Source: an uncultured Erysipelotrichaceae bacterium (GTDB lineage: Bacteria > Bacillota_I > Bacilli_A > RFN20 > CAG-826). Taken from it: a DNA stretch of 46,829 nt. Shown piece after piece: positions 1 to 5,924 of the stretch (its first letter is position 1; each line of letters starts with the position of its first letter). The notes under the pieces were generated by a model. It saw only the letters and a program-made list of their open reading frames with translations, did not search any database and was not told the origin of the DNA. Where the stretch lies: assembly GCA_947166565.1 (NCBI GenBank), contig CAMVEL010000014.1, positions 1 to 46,829 of the forward strand, given 5' to 3'. The position numbers were made by a program, and so were the translations under genes.

Positions 1-27
1 AGGGCTATGTTGCCCGAAAATGCAAAA

Positions 28-46
28 CCACCGGATTGTCCGGTGG
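28..46 (-). terminator. Hairpin with T-tract, probable terminator
   Basis: A perfect 8-bp stem (CCACCGGA / TCCGGTGG) closes a 3-base loop and is followed on the minus strand by TTTT and, after GCA, TTTT again. It lies just beyond the stronger terminator of the tRNA pair and may be a second stop for it. The weak T-tract keeps confidence moderate. Confidence 0.45.
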
Positions 47-73
47 ATAATTATTTACGGTCCGTCCGGAGTC

Positions 74-97
74 AAAAAAAGACGCATCCGATGCGCC
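74..97 (-). terminator. Rho-independent terminator of the tRNA pair
   Basis: On the minus strand GGCGCAT-CGG-ATGCGTC forms a 7-bp stem with one G-T pair, directly followed by seven T residues. It sits 15 bases beyond the CCA end of tRNA-Phe, so it ends the tRNA-Asp/tRNA-Phe transcript. Confidence 0.85.
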
Positions 98-111
98 TGT
101 TTTTGATATTT

Positions 112-187
<76 letters not shown>

Positions 188-200
188 ACAAAATATTAAT

Positions 201-222
201 TTAGGCACGTTTCCGTGCCTAA
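201..222 (-). repeat. Perfect 9-bp inverted repeat between the two tRNA genes
   Basis: TTAGGCACG-TTTC-CGTGCCTAA is a perfect hairpin in the spacer between tRNA-Asp and tRNA-Phe. No T-run follows on either strand, so it is more likely a processing or folding element of the precursor than a terminator. Confidence 0.5.
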
Positions 223-233
223 GTTAACTCAAG

Positions 234-310
234 TGGCGGACCGTACGAGATTCGAACTCGTGATCTCATCCGTGACAGGGATGCATGCAAGGCCACTACA
301 CCAACGGTCC
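234..310 (-). tRNA. tRNA-Asp (GTC)
   Basis: Cloverleaf on the minus strand: acceptor GGACCGT pairs with ACGGTCC, discriminator G, encoded CCA, anticodon loop CTGTCAC (anticodon GTC), T-arm with GTTCGAATC. First gene of the tRNA-Asp/tRNA-Phe unit. Confidence 0.97.
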
Positions 311-337
311 GCGTTCCGCGCCTTTCAGCGCTCACAA

Positions 338-366
338 AGTATAAGAGTTAGACGTGTTTACTTCAA
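338..366 (-). promoter_or_regulatory. Promoter of the tRNA-Asp/tRNA-Phe unit
   Basis: On the minus strand TTGAAG, a 17-base spacer and TATACT make a sigma-A-type promoter ending 27 bases before the tRNA-Asp gene. Nothing else downstream would use it. Confidence 0.75.
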
Positions 367-417
367 GCATTTTTTTCTTGTTGTTTTACAAGATGCCCTA
401 AGAGGCAAAACACGGCT

Positions 418-1122
418 CTAAAGAAGCTTGTTCTTTTTCCAAGGACGGGCTTTCTTGGTCCATCCCTTCGCCTTCCAATAATCGACATCCTTTTTATTCC
501 AACCGTTTCTTTGCATTAAATGCATTATGAAGAAGAAGACCTTTGTTTTAAGCGAAGGTTTTACCTTTCCGTTTCTCTTCCGGATTTTCTTAGCAATCGC
601 AGAAGTAGCTTTATCGATCTTCTTAATTTTCTTCTCGTTTATGCCTTCCCATGAAGTCGCGGCGACAGGAATCCCGAAGCGATACGTTCTTCCTACTCCC
701 CAATAAAACAAACTATCGCCCATATCCCTAAGCGTGGTCTTAATGCCTGCCCCAGCGGCTGTAGCAATAGCTACGCCCTGCTTTTTGAACATAGCTTCCT
801 CTGGACGGTGAGCCATCCACATATAACCATAATGGTCCAACAGGGTCTTCATGGCCCCCGAAGCATGGAAACAATAGACGGGGCTATCGAGGATGATGAG
901 GTCAGCTTCAAGAAGGGCGTTAGTTATCCTCATGATTTTGCTATGGTGAGGACAAAGGTTCTCTCCTTTAGTAAAACAAGTGGTGCAACCTAAACAGAAT
1001 TCGTCAAAGTCTCTAGGTAAAAAGAATTCGATTAGCTCACCTCCGACCTTATCCGCGAGCATTTTGGCAACATGATAAGTGCTGCCTTTGTTGTTTGTAC
1101 CGTTAATCAGGACTATTCGCAT
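418..1122 (-). CDS. NAD(P)H-dependent oxidoreductase, iron-sulfur flavoprotein type
   Basis: A 234-residue flavodoxin-fold protein of the FMN_red / NAD(P)H dehydrogenase group. The N-terminus has the phosphate-binding loop NGTNNKGST (about residues 7-15). A cysteine cluster, C43, C46, C49 and C57, follows, as in iron-sulfur flavoproteins, where it carries a cluster in the same chain as FMN. The stretch SPVYCF near residue 100 is the usual flavin loop. The start is supported by GAGGT seven bases upstream; an extended -10 (TGG-TATATT, 1148-1156) lies farther up. It stands alone in front of the tRNA genes. The substrate cannot be told from sequence. The basic C-terminus (many Lys) is longer than usual for the core fold. 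Confidence 0.85.
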   Translation of the reverse strand: MRIVLINGTNNKGSTYHVAKMLADKVGGELIEFFLPRDFDEFCLGCTTCFTKGENLCPHHSKIMRITNALLEADLIILDSPVYCFHASGAMKTLLDHYGYMWMAHRPEEAMFKKQGVAIATAAGAGIKTTLRDMGDSLFYWGVGRTYRFGIPVAATSWEGINEKKIKKIDKATSAIAKKIRKRNGKVKPSLKTKVFFFIMHLMQRNGWNKKDVDYWKAKGWTKKARPWKKNKLL

Positions 1123-1258
1123 TTTTCGACCTCAAAATGACCGTAAGAATATACCATTTTCGAACGGAATAATTAATCTTAAGGGACTCAAAACACATGA
1201 AAACCCTATTGCTTATTCATACATTACGGAGCTTTTAATTGAAAGGTCGCTAAGTTCT

Positions 1259-1864
1259 TTATTCGGAAGGACGCGGGTTATAGGCATATAGTCCTGCGAT
1301 ATAAATGGGACACGGTCCGCATTGCGCGCCTTCAGGACAAGTGCAAAGGCTTTCAGTTTTGTTCTTATCAACGCTAAGGAACAAATCTTGGCCATCATAA
1401 TCTTCCAAGGGAACGTATCTCCCGCCTTTATCGAGAACGACGTATTCGTTATCCAAAATATACCCACGTTTTATGTTTTCCGCGGTTTGACCAATCGTTG
1501 CATCGTCAACATGCACCCCGTATATGGTTGTTTTGCTTAGGGAATAATCCTTTATATTTCCTTCCACCGTGCATCTTGCAGGGTAAATGCTAAAGCAAAC
1601 GTCCTCGGTTATATTGTTAATGGTGACGCTTAGCTGATCGCCAGCGACAAGAGGTTCCTCGAGGGTTAATTCGTCGAAAAAGGAATAGTAGTTGCCATCA
1701 AAAAGCAAAGAGGCGAGTTTCTCCCCGCTAGCAGTTTGTTTATGGTCAAAAACAAAACCGGCATTCAAAACAAAAGTCTTTTCCGTGTTAGGAGTAGAAG
1801 TCGAATTGCCGCATCCAGAAAGGATTAAGGGGAGTAACAATAAGGTCACCTGTTTCTTTTTCAT
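1259..1864 (-). CDS. Putative secreted lipoprotein, function unknown
   Basis: A 201-residue protein starting MKKKQ, followed by a short hydrophobic segment and the lipobox LILSGC, so it should be lipidated at that Cys by Lgt/Lsp and held on the outer face of the membrane. A Ser/Thr-rich linker follows. The C-terminus is cysteine-rich (CTCPEGAQCGPC), which could bind metal or form disulfides. I do not recognise the domain. The ATG at 1864 is chosen because a TTG nine codons farther up lies upstream of the -10 box. There is no ribosome binding site; TATAAT lies only six bases before the ATG, suggesting a leaderless message. Confidence 0.75.
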   Translation of the reverse strand: MKKKQVTLLLLPLILSGCGNSTSTPNTEKTFVLNAGFVFDHKQTASGEKLASLLFDGNYYSFFDELTLEEPLVAGDQLSVTINNITEDVCFSIYPARCTVEGNIKDYSLSKTTIYGVHVDDATIGQTAENIKRGYILDNEYVVLDKGGRYVPLEDYDGQDLFLSVDKNKTESLCTCPEGAQCGPCPIYIAGLYAYNPRPSE

Positions 1865-1870
1865 ATCTAA

Positions 1871-1876
1871 ATTATA
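1871..1876 (-). promoter_or_regulatory. -10 box (TATAAT) directly before the lipoprotein start
   Basis: A consensus TATAAT on the minus strand is separated from the ATG at 1864 by six bases. Transcription would begin at or next to the start codon. No convincing -35 box is visible. Confidence 0.5.
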
Positions 1877-1946
1877 TAAGGCGGTATGCAAAAAAACACC
1901 GAATTAAGGAAGGCACGTATAAAACAAAACAATCTCTTTGGATTTC

Positions 1947-2246
1947 TTATCCCTTTATGGTCTTTTTTACAATCTTGTATGATCCGATTGCCTTATTTGA
2001 AGTGATGACCATTTTGGTTTTGCCTCCCTTTTTAAGGGAGATAACATAATCGCCAGAATCGGGGTTATCGAAGGTCGTGGTTTCGCTTGAAGACAAATCG
2101 GTAAAGGTAAAGCAAATGGACCCTCCGTTATTTACCAGGGACAGTATTAAGGATTGTTCATATTCCTTATGACCGTTAAACACGTGATACCTATGGGTGG
2201 TTAGGAAATGGTATTTCCTCGATAAAATCGTCCTAAGTTTTTCCAT
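1947..2246 (-). CDS. Hypothetical protein, 99 residues
   Basis: A small basic protein without a signal peptide or membrane segment. The C-terminal half (GDYVISLKKGGKTKMVI and onward) has the alternating pattern of beta strands; the N-terminal half is rich in His and Tyr. I do not recognise it. It has no ribosome binding site. An extended -10 (TGA-TAAATT) ends six bases before the ATG, the same spacing as the neighbouring lipoprotein gene. It is 82 bases upstream of that gene on the same strand. Base composition is more AT-rich than the genes after 4 kb. Confidence 0.6.
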   Translation of the reverse strand: MEKLRTILSRKYHFLTTHRYHVFNGHKEYEQSLILSLVNNGGSICFTFTDLSSSETTTFDNPDSGDYVISLKKGGKTKMVITSNKAIGSYKIVKKTIKG

Positions 2247-2252
2247 AAATCT

Positions 2253-2261
2253 AATTTATCA
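2253..2261 (-). promoter_or_regulatory. Extended -10 element before the 99-residue gene
   Basis: TGA-TAAATT on the minus strand ends six bases before the ATG at 2246. It is a four-of-six -10 match with the TGn extension and no clear -35. Confidence 0.4.
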
Positions 2262-2387
2262 CAAAAGATAGGTGAACTCTAATCGGCCAATAAAAAGACA
2301 AATAAACTTATCGAGGCATAGTTTTGGTTGTCCACAATTTGAAGACAACCGGAAAAAATCGGCTGCTATAAATTCCTAAAAGACAAT

Positions 2388-2591
2388 TCAAAATGAAAAA
2401 CAGTACCGAGCTGTGTCGATACTGTAGTCTACGGTTCTGAGGAGATTGCTTAAGCGATACAACACATTTTTTGGATTAAACAAACCGTCAATAGAATCTA
2501 AAAACGACTTTGTTTTGCGGAGAATGGTTGATAGCAGTAGCCTTACCACGTTTCCAAAAGCAAACTTTTCCAGCGGGACTAAATTACGGAA
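2388..2591 (-). other. Gap with a 67-codon open frame continuing past the stop of the Nif11-like gene
   Basis: Directly after the TAA of the Nif11-like gene the same frame stays open for 67 codons, to a TGA at 2388-2390. The translation (FRNLVPLEKFAFGN at its start, ending ARYCFSF) has no start codon of its own and no ribosome binding site. It runs through a terminator-like palindrome, so it is probably 3' untranslated sequence or a decayed gene fragment. I cannot assign it. Nothing else is seen between 2247 and 2591. Confidence 0.25.
2396..2425 (-). terminator. Terminator palindrome, left copy of a duplicated element
   Basis: On the minus strand ACAGTATCGA and TCGGTACTGT form a 10-bp stem with one G-T pair around a six-base loop, followed by five T residues. 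It would end the transcript of the Nif11-like gene. The sequence is almost the same as the palindrome behind tRNA-fMet at 3791-3818, including flanking ATGAAAA and TGTAGT. Confidence 0.6.
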
Positions 2592-2867
2592 TTAAGAAAT
2601 TATACCCTTCGCTTTTTTGAATTTATGTCCGCAGTGTGGGCAAATATAGTTGTAATAGTCATCACAACTAGAGCCATCGATGGTGCCACCGCATTTGGGG
2701 CAATCGAAATCGTTTAAACAGTTTCCACCACTGACTGCTTCCAATTGTTCATCATTGAGCTCAATGCCTTCTTCTTTAGCGAGCTTTAACAATTCTTCAT
2801 GAGAACGGCATTCTTTTAATCGATCGACTTGTTTTTCGGACAAACCCTTAAGCAATTCTTCTTTCAT
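2592..2867 (-). CDS. Nif11-leader-like peptide with a C-terminal zinc ribbon
   Basis: A 91-residue protein. The N-terminal half resembles the Nif11-type leaders of ribosomally made modified peptides (family TIGR03798): a short helical segment, then ELNDEQLEAVSGG, ending in the double-glycine site where leaders are cut during export. The part after the Gly-Gly is not a typical lanthipeptide core but has two CxxC pairs, CPKCGG and CPHCG, as in a zinc ribbon. The ATG at 2867 is preceded by AAGGGGA at good spacing; an upstream ATG at 2894 overlaps the -10 box and cannot be the start. No modification enzyme or peptidase-transporter is nearby. It may be a peptide precursor or a zinc-ribbon protein that kept a leader-like front. 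Confidence 0.7.
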   Translation of the reverse strand: MKEELLKGLSEKQVDRLKECRSHEELLKLAKEEGIELNDEQLEAVSGGNCLNDFDCPKCGGTIDGSSCDDYYNYICPHCGHKFKKAKGIIS

Positions 2868-2892
2868 ATATTGGTTCCCCTTATTTATTTCC

Positions 2893-2901
2893 ATTATATC
2901 A
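2893..2901 (-). promoter_or_regulatory. Extended -10 promoter of the Nif11-like gene
   Basis: TGA-TATAAT on the minus strand, about 26 bases before the start codon at 2867. The -35 region is poor, as is usual for extended -10 promoters. Confidence 0.6.
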
Positions 2902-2928
2902 AGTCTTTCTCACAAAAGTGCCACAAGT

Positions 2929-2959
2929 AAAAAAAGCACGTTATGGATACAAAACGTGC
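2929..2959 (-). terminator. Terminator of the small membrane-protein pair
   Basis: On the minus strand GCACGTT and AACGTGC form a perfect 7-bp stem around a ten-base loop, followed by seven T residues. It separates the two small membrane-protein genes from the Nif11-like gene. Confidence 0.8.
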
Positions 2960-3225
2960 ATATTTTACATTTGGCAATAAGCGAAAGAAATGATACAAAG
3001 CTACAAATTCGCTTGATAAGAGACTACAAAGCTTTTTAAGAGGCTACAAAAAGTTCGAATAAGAAAAAACAAATTCATAAGAACAGAGCAAAAGCTATTT
3101 TATATGGTTTTTACATGAATCGCAAAGTTACTAACTTATTTCCAAGTAGCCTTTTAGAATATTAAGAAAATTGTAATGTAAATGTATCAGAACTGTTATA
3201 AATGAATATATTAATGGAACACAAA
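2960..3225. other. AT-rich gap without a recognisable gene, holding CTACAAA direct repeats
   Basis: No frame with a ribosome binding site is seen on either strand. CTACAAA occurs at 3001-3007, 3024-3030 and 3044-3050, with ATACAAA at 2993-2999, so the steps between starts are 8, 23 and 20 bases. The repeats could be a regulator's direct-repeat site or part of the 3' untranslated region of the small membrane-protein genes. Confidence 0.35.
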
Positions 3226-3435
3226 TTAATATTTTCCCGTAATAGCTCGAATAAGCATCACAATTAAATCAAAAATAAAAGTGATTGGTGTGAGAACGCA
3301 GCACAAGATAAAAGAAATCGGTAATAAAGGAATGAACAAAATGACCTTAAAAACAATGTTGGAAACCGAACAATTGATAGCCTTGACAGGATCTATAAGG
3401 ATTGATCCCCAAATAAATTTTGAAATTAAAAACAT
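3226..3435 (-). CDS. Small membrane protein, paralogue of its upstream neighbour
   Basis: A 69-residue, very hydrophobic protein with probably two membrane segments (about residues 24-45 and 47-63). The C-terminal half (LPISFILCCVLTPITFIFDL) lines up with the 66-residue protein encoded just upstream, so the two arose by tandem duplication. AAGGAG precedes the ATG at good spacing, and only nine bases separate the two genes, so they are co-transcribed and end at the terminator at 2929-2959. Function unknown: small paired membrane peptides can be bacteriocins, immunity proteins or type I toxins, but nothing here decides. Confidence 0.65.
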   Translation of the reverse strand: MFLISKFIWGSILIDPVKAINCSVSNIVFKVILFIPLLPISFILCCVLTPITFIFDLIVMLIRAITGKY

Positions 3436-3444
3436 AAAAACTCC

Positions 3445-3645
3445 TTAATATTTCAAAGTGATTGGAAGCATAAGCAAATCAAGTATGAAAGTAACAGGGC
3501 AAAGCACTAAAACAATGGGAAGACAAATAATCCCCAAAATAAAGAAAACGATTTTAATCGGAACGCCAAAGCTATTATGTGGAGCAAAGCAATTTACTAA
3601 AATAGAAAATATACCTTTTGTTAACATGAATTTTGAAATATACAT
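3445..3645 (-). CDS. Small membrane protein, first of a duplicated pair
   Basis: A 66-residue hydrophobic protein with a C-terminal stretch (LPIVLVLCPVTFILDLLM) matching its downstream neighbour. The N-terminal part holds a short polar stretch (FAPHNS). The ATG follows AAAGGGGAG, and a near-consensus promoter lies directly upstream. It is the first gene of a two-gene unit in the AT-rich islet. Function unknown. Confidence 0.65.
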   Translation of the reverse strand: MYISKFMLTKGIFSILVNCFAPHNSFGVPIKIVFFILGIICLPIVLVLCPVTFILDLLMLPITLKY

Positions 3646-3667
3646 AGCACTCCCCTTTAATAAATCA

Positions 3668-3696
3668 ATTATATTGAAGATTCCTTATAAAAACAA
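3668..3696 (-). promoter_or_regulatory. Promoter of the small membrane-protein pair
   Basis: TTGTTT, 17-base spacer, TATAAT on the minus strand, about 22 bases before the start codon at 3645. Confidence 0.75.
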
Positions 3697-3790
3697 ATTA
3701 TTAAACTATTATCAACAAAAAACTGCTTCGTTCTAGAGAGCTCAATTGAAGTTTTGTGTGACTCTATTTCCATTTTTGAATTAAGTTATG

Positions 3791-3818
3791 AAAACAGTAC
3801 CGATTATATCGATACTGT
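3791..3818 (-). terminator. Terminator of tRNA-fMet, right copy of a duplicated element
   Basis: ACAGTATCGAT and ATCGGTACTGT form an 11-bp stem with one G-T pair around ATA, followed by TTTT on the minus strand, eleven bases beyond the CCA end of tRNA-fMet. A near copy lies at 2396-2425. Confidence 0.7.
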
Positions 3819-3828
3819 AGTTATCATC

Positions 3829-3905
3829 TGGTTGCGGGGGCAAGATTTGAACTTGCGACCTCCAGGTTATGGGCCTGATGAGCTACCGGGCTGCTCCACC
3901 CCGCG
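3829..3905 (-). tRNA. Initiator tRNA-fMet (CAT), atypical anticodon arm
   Basis: A 77-base cloverleaf with the initiator hallmark of an unpaired C1-A72 end (CGCGGGG against CCCCGCA), encoded CCA, D-arm GAGC/GCTC and T-loop GTTCAAATC. The anticodon loop is CCCATAA, so position 33 is C instead of the near-universal T. The anticodon stem TCAGG/CCTGG has A29-T41 where bacterial initiators normally have three consecutive G-C pairs. The rest is intact, with a terminator behind it, so it looks functional. Confidence 0.93.
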
Positions 3906-4047
3906 ATATGTCTTACCCTTTCGGGCCACGAAACTTTACCCTAATGGTAAGTATAATGCAAGCAAAGATTTTCTTTTCCTTCGAGCTTCTTTTGAGACAA
4001 GGGGCAAACGTTATGGTACGATAGGCCTCGCCAAGAAGCAAAAGACC

Positions 4048-4977
4048 ATGATCATCAACACAGGACAAAGAACGGATATCCCCGCCTTCTATGCGAAATG
4101 GTTCATTAACCGTATCAAAGAAGGCTATGTTTTGGTGCGCAATCCCTATTATCCTAGCCTTGTCACCAAGTTCCGCCTTGATAAAGATGTAGTCGATGTC
4201 CTTGGTTTCTGCACAAAGAATCCGCGACCCATGCTTCAATATTTGGATGAAATCAAGGACTTCGGGCAGTTTTGGTATATCTCAATCACGGGCTTCGAAA
4301 AGGACTATGAACCTAATGTCCCGCCTATCGACCAAGTCATCGATGATTTCAGATACCTTTCTTCTAGGTTAGGAAGCAATGCCGTCTCCTGGCGTTATAC
4401 CCCGATTATCATCGATAACAAATACACGAAGGAAAGACATATCGAGACATTCAAATACATCGCTTCCAAACTCGAAGGCTATACGAACCTCGTCGCCTTC
4501 GGGTTCGTCGACATATACCCAAAACTCGCTAGAATCCATCCCGAGATCAAGGATTGCGATGACCAAACCAAAATCGAGATCACCAAAGCCTTCAAGGGCA
4601 TTGCCGAAAAACACCACCTTGAACTTCGCCTATGCTCGAAGGAGAAGTGGCTTTCTCAATATGGCATCGATACCGAGGGCTGCATGAGGATCGAGGATTA
4701 TGAAAGAAGCATCGGGCAAAGACTCGACATCAAGAAGAAGATGGAGGCGAGGAAAAATTACTGCGTCTGCTATTTATCCAATGATATAGGCGCATATAAC
4801 TCCTGCTTGCATCTATGCAGGTATTGCTATGCAAACGGCGATGAGGAAGAGATCAGAAGAAACTTCGCTCTCCATGACGATAACTCCCCTTTCCTTATAG
4901 GCAACCTTAGGCCGGAAGATAAGGTAAAAGAAGCCAAACAAGAGTCTTCGATCGATAGGAGAATCACCCTCTTTTAA
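4048..4977 (+). CDS. DUF1848 family protein
   Basis: A 309-residue protein with the typical DUF1848 opening (MIINTGQRTDIPAFYAKWF). It ends in a cysteine-rich stretch: CVCYLSNDIGAYNSC, followed six residues on by CRYCYAN, which resembles the cluster-binding part of radical-SAM-like proteins. The family is widespread in Bacillota and Bacteroidota and its reaction is not known. The frame is open further upstream, but that part is the complement of tRNA-fMet and its leader, so the ATG at 4048, where homology begins, is taken as the start; the ribosome binding site is weak. It stands alone. Confidence 0.85.
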   Translation: MIINTGQRTDIPAFYAKWFINRIKEGYVLVRNPYYPSLVTKFRLDKDVVDVLGFCTKNPRPMLQYLDEIKDFGQFWYISITGFEKDYEPNVPPIDQVIDDFRYLSSRLGSNAVSWRYTPIIIDNKYTKERHIETFKYIASKLEGYTNLVAFGFVDIYPKLARIHPEIKDCDDQTKIEITKAFKGIAEKHHLELRLCSKEKWLSQYGIDTEGCMRIEDYERSIGQRLDIKKKMEARKNYCVCYLSNDIGAYNSCLHLCRYCYANGDEEEIRRNFALHDDNSPFLIGNLRPEDKVKEAKQESSIDRRITLF

Positions 4978-5006
4978 AGGATTCGCGGTGGAAACAAACA
5001 TTTTTC

Positions 5007-5035
5007 TTGCACATATAAATCGCATGCGATATATT
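5007..5035 (+). promoter_or_regulatory. Promoter with a palindromic operator for the flavodoxin-OhrR operon
   Basis: TTGCAC (5007-5012), 17-base spacer, TATATT (5030-5035). A perfect 12-bp palindrome ATCGCATGCGAT (5019-5030) fills the spacer and touches the -10 box, the place where a MarR/OhrR-type dimer would block polymerase. Autoregulation by the second gene is inferred. Confidence 0.7.
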
Positions 5036-5057
5036 TAAGTCATCGGAGGTAAATCCC

Positions 5058-5477
5058 ATGAGTTTAGCAATTCGTTATTTCACCAAAAGCAAGAAAGGCA
5101 ATACCAAGAAAATTGCCGATTACGTCTCTTCCTATCTAGGAGTAGAGGCCAAAGAGGTTTCCGATAATCTCGAAGAGAAGGCCGATATCCTTTTCCTTAT
5201 CAACGCCATGTATGCCGCGGATATCGATAAGGAGGTCAAGGAATTCCTGAAAGCCAATAAGGAGAAGATCGCATGCTTGGTCAACGTCAATTCCTCCGCT
5301 TCCGGGGCTTCGACCCTCAAGGCGGTCAAGAAGGTCGCCGATAAAGAAGGCATCCCCGTCAGCGAGAAGGAGTTCCATACCCAGGCTTCCTGGATCTTCA
5401 TCAACAAAGGACGCCCAAACGAAGAGGACTTCGCCCGCCTTGGCGAATTCCTTAGCCAATTCAAAGAAGAAGAATAA
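5058..5477 (+). CDS. Flavodoxin family protein
   Basis: A 139-residue single-domain flavodoxin. Near the N-terminus RYFTKSKKGNTKKIA (residues 6-20) fits the phosphate-binding loop of flavodoxins; NAMYAADIDKEVKEFL follows at the position of the 50s loop. It would carry FMN and shuttle electrons in the cytoplasm. GGAGG lies well placed before the ATG. First gene of a three-gene operon with a regulator and a FAD disulfide oxidoreductase (gaps of 3 bases and a 14-base overlap), which suggests redox stress. Confidence 0.85.
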   Translation: MSLAIRYFTKSKKGNTKKIADYVSSYLGVEAKEVSDNLEEKADILFLINAMYAADIDKEVKEFLKANKEKIACLVNVNSSASGASTLKAVKKVADKEGIPVSEKEFHTQASWIFINKGRPNEEDFARLGEFLSQFKEEE

Positions 5478-5480
5478 AGT

Positions 5481-5924
5481 ATGGACAAATACGACGGATT
5501 GAAACTGAAAAACCAACTCTGTTTCCCTTTATATTCGGTTTCCAATCTCATTACGAGGAATTATCAGCCTCTGCTAGAATCCCTTGACCTCACCTATACC
5601 CAATACATCGTCATGATGGTTTTATGGGAAAGGGAGGAGATCACCGAGAAAGACCTCGGGAAGGCCTTGTTCCTCAAATCGAACACCTTGACCCTTTTGC
5701 TAAAGAAGCTCAAGGCCAAGGGTTATGTCGACATTCATAAAGGGAAGGAAGATTCCCGCTATGTCTATATCTCCTTGACGGAGAAAGGGAGGGAACTAAA
5801 GGATAAGGCCGTCTGCGTGCCTTCCTCCATTGCCAAAACCATCAACCTTTCCGAGGAGGAAGCGATCTTCCTATATAAGATTCTCTACAAGATTCTGGAG
5901 GTAAACGAAAATGAAGGATTATGA
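5481..5924 (+). CDS. MarR-family regulator, OhrR-like
   Basis: A 147-residue winged-helix protein. The front KNQLCFPLYS carries Cys14 in the place of the peroxide-sensing Cys of one-Cys OhrR, MgrA and SarZ proteins, in which oxidation of that Cys releases DNA. The helix-turn-helix (KDLGKALFLKSNTLTLLLKK) and the wing (KGKEDSRYVYISLTEKG) are clear. It probably represses its own operon at the palindrome in the promoter, responding to organic peroxide or a related oxidant. No ohr peroxidase gene is next to it, so the target is the flavodoxin/oxidoreductase pair. Confidence 0.85.
   Translation: MDKYDGLKLKNQLCFPLYSVSNLITRNYQPLLESLDLTYTQYIVMMVLWEREEITEKDLGKALFLKSNTLTLLLKKLKAKGYVDIHKGKEDSRYVYISLTEKGRELKDKAVCVPSSIAKTINLSEEEAIFLYKILYKILEVNENEGL

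Noticed and set aside
3060-3140. A short hydrophobic open frame of about 25 codons on the minus strand in the AT-rich gap
   Set aside because: No ribosome binding site and no supporting promoter.
3754-4047. Open frame extending the DUF1848 protein 98 codons upstream
   Set aside because: It reads through the complement of tRNA-fMet and its leader; family similarity begins at the ATG at 4048.
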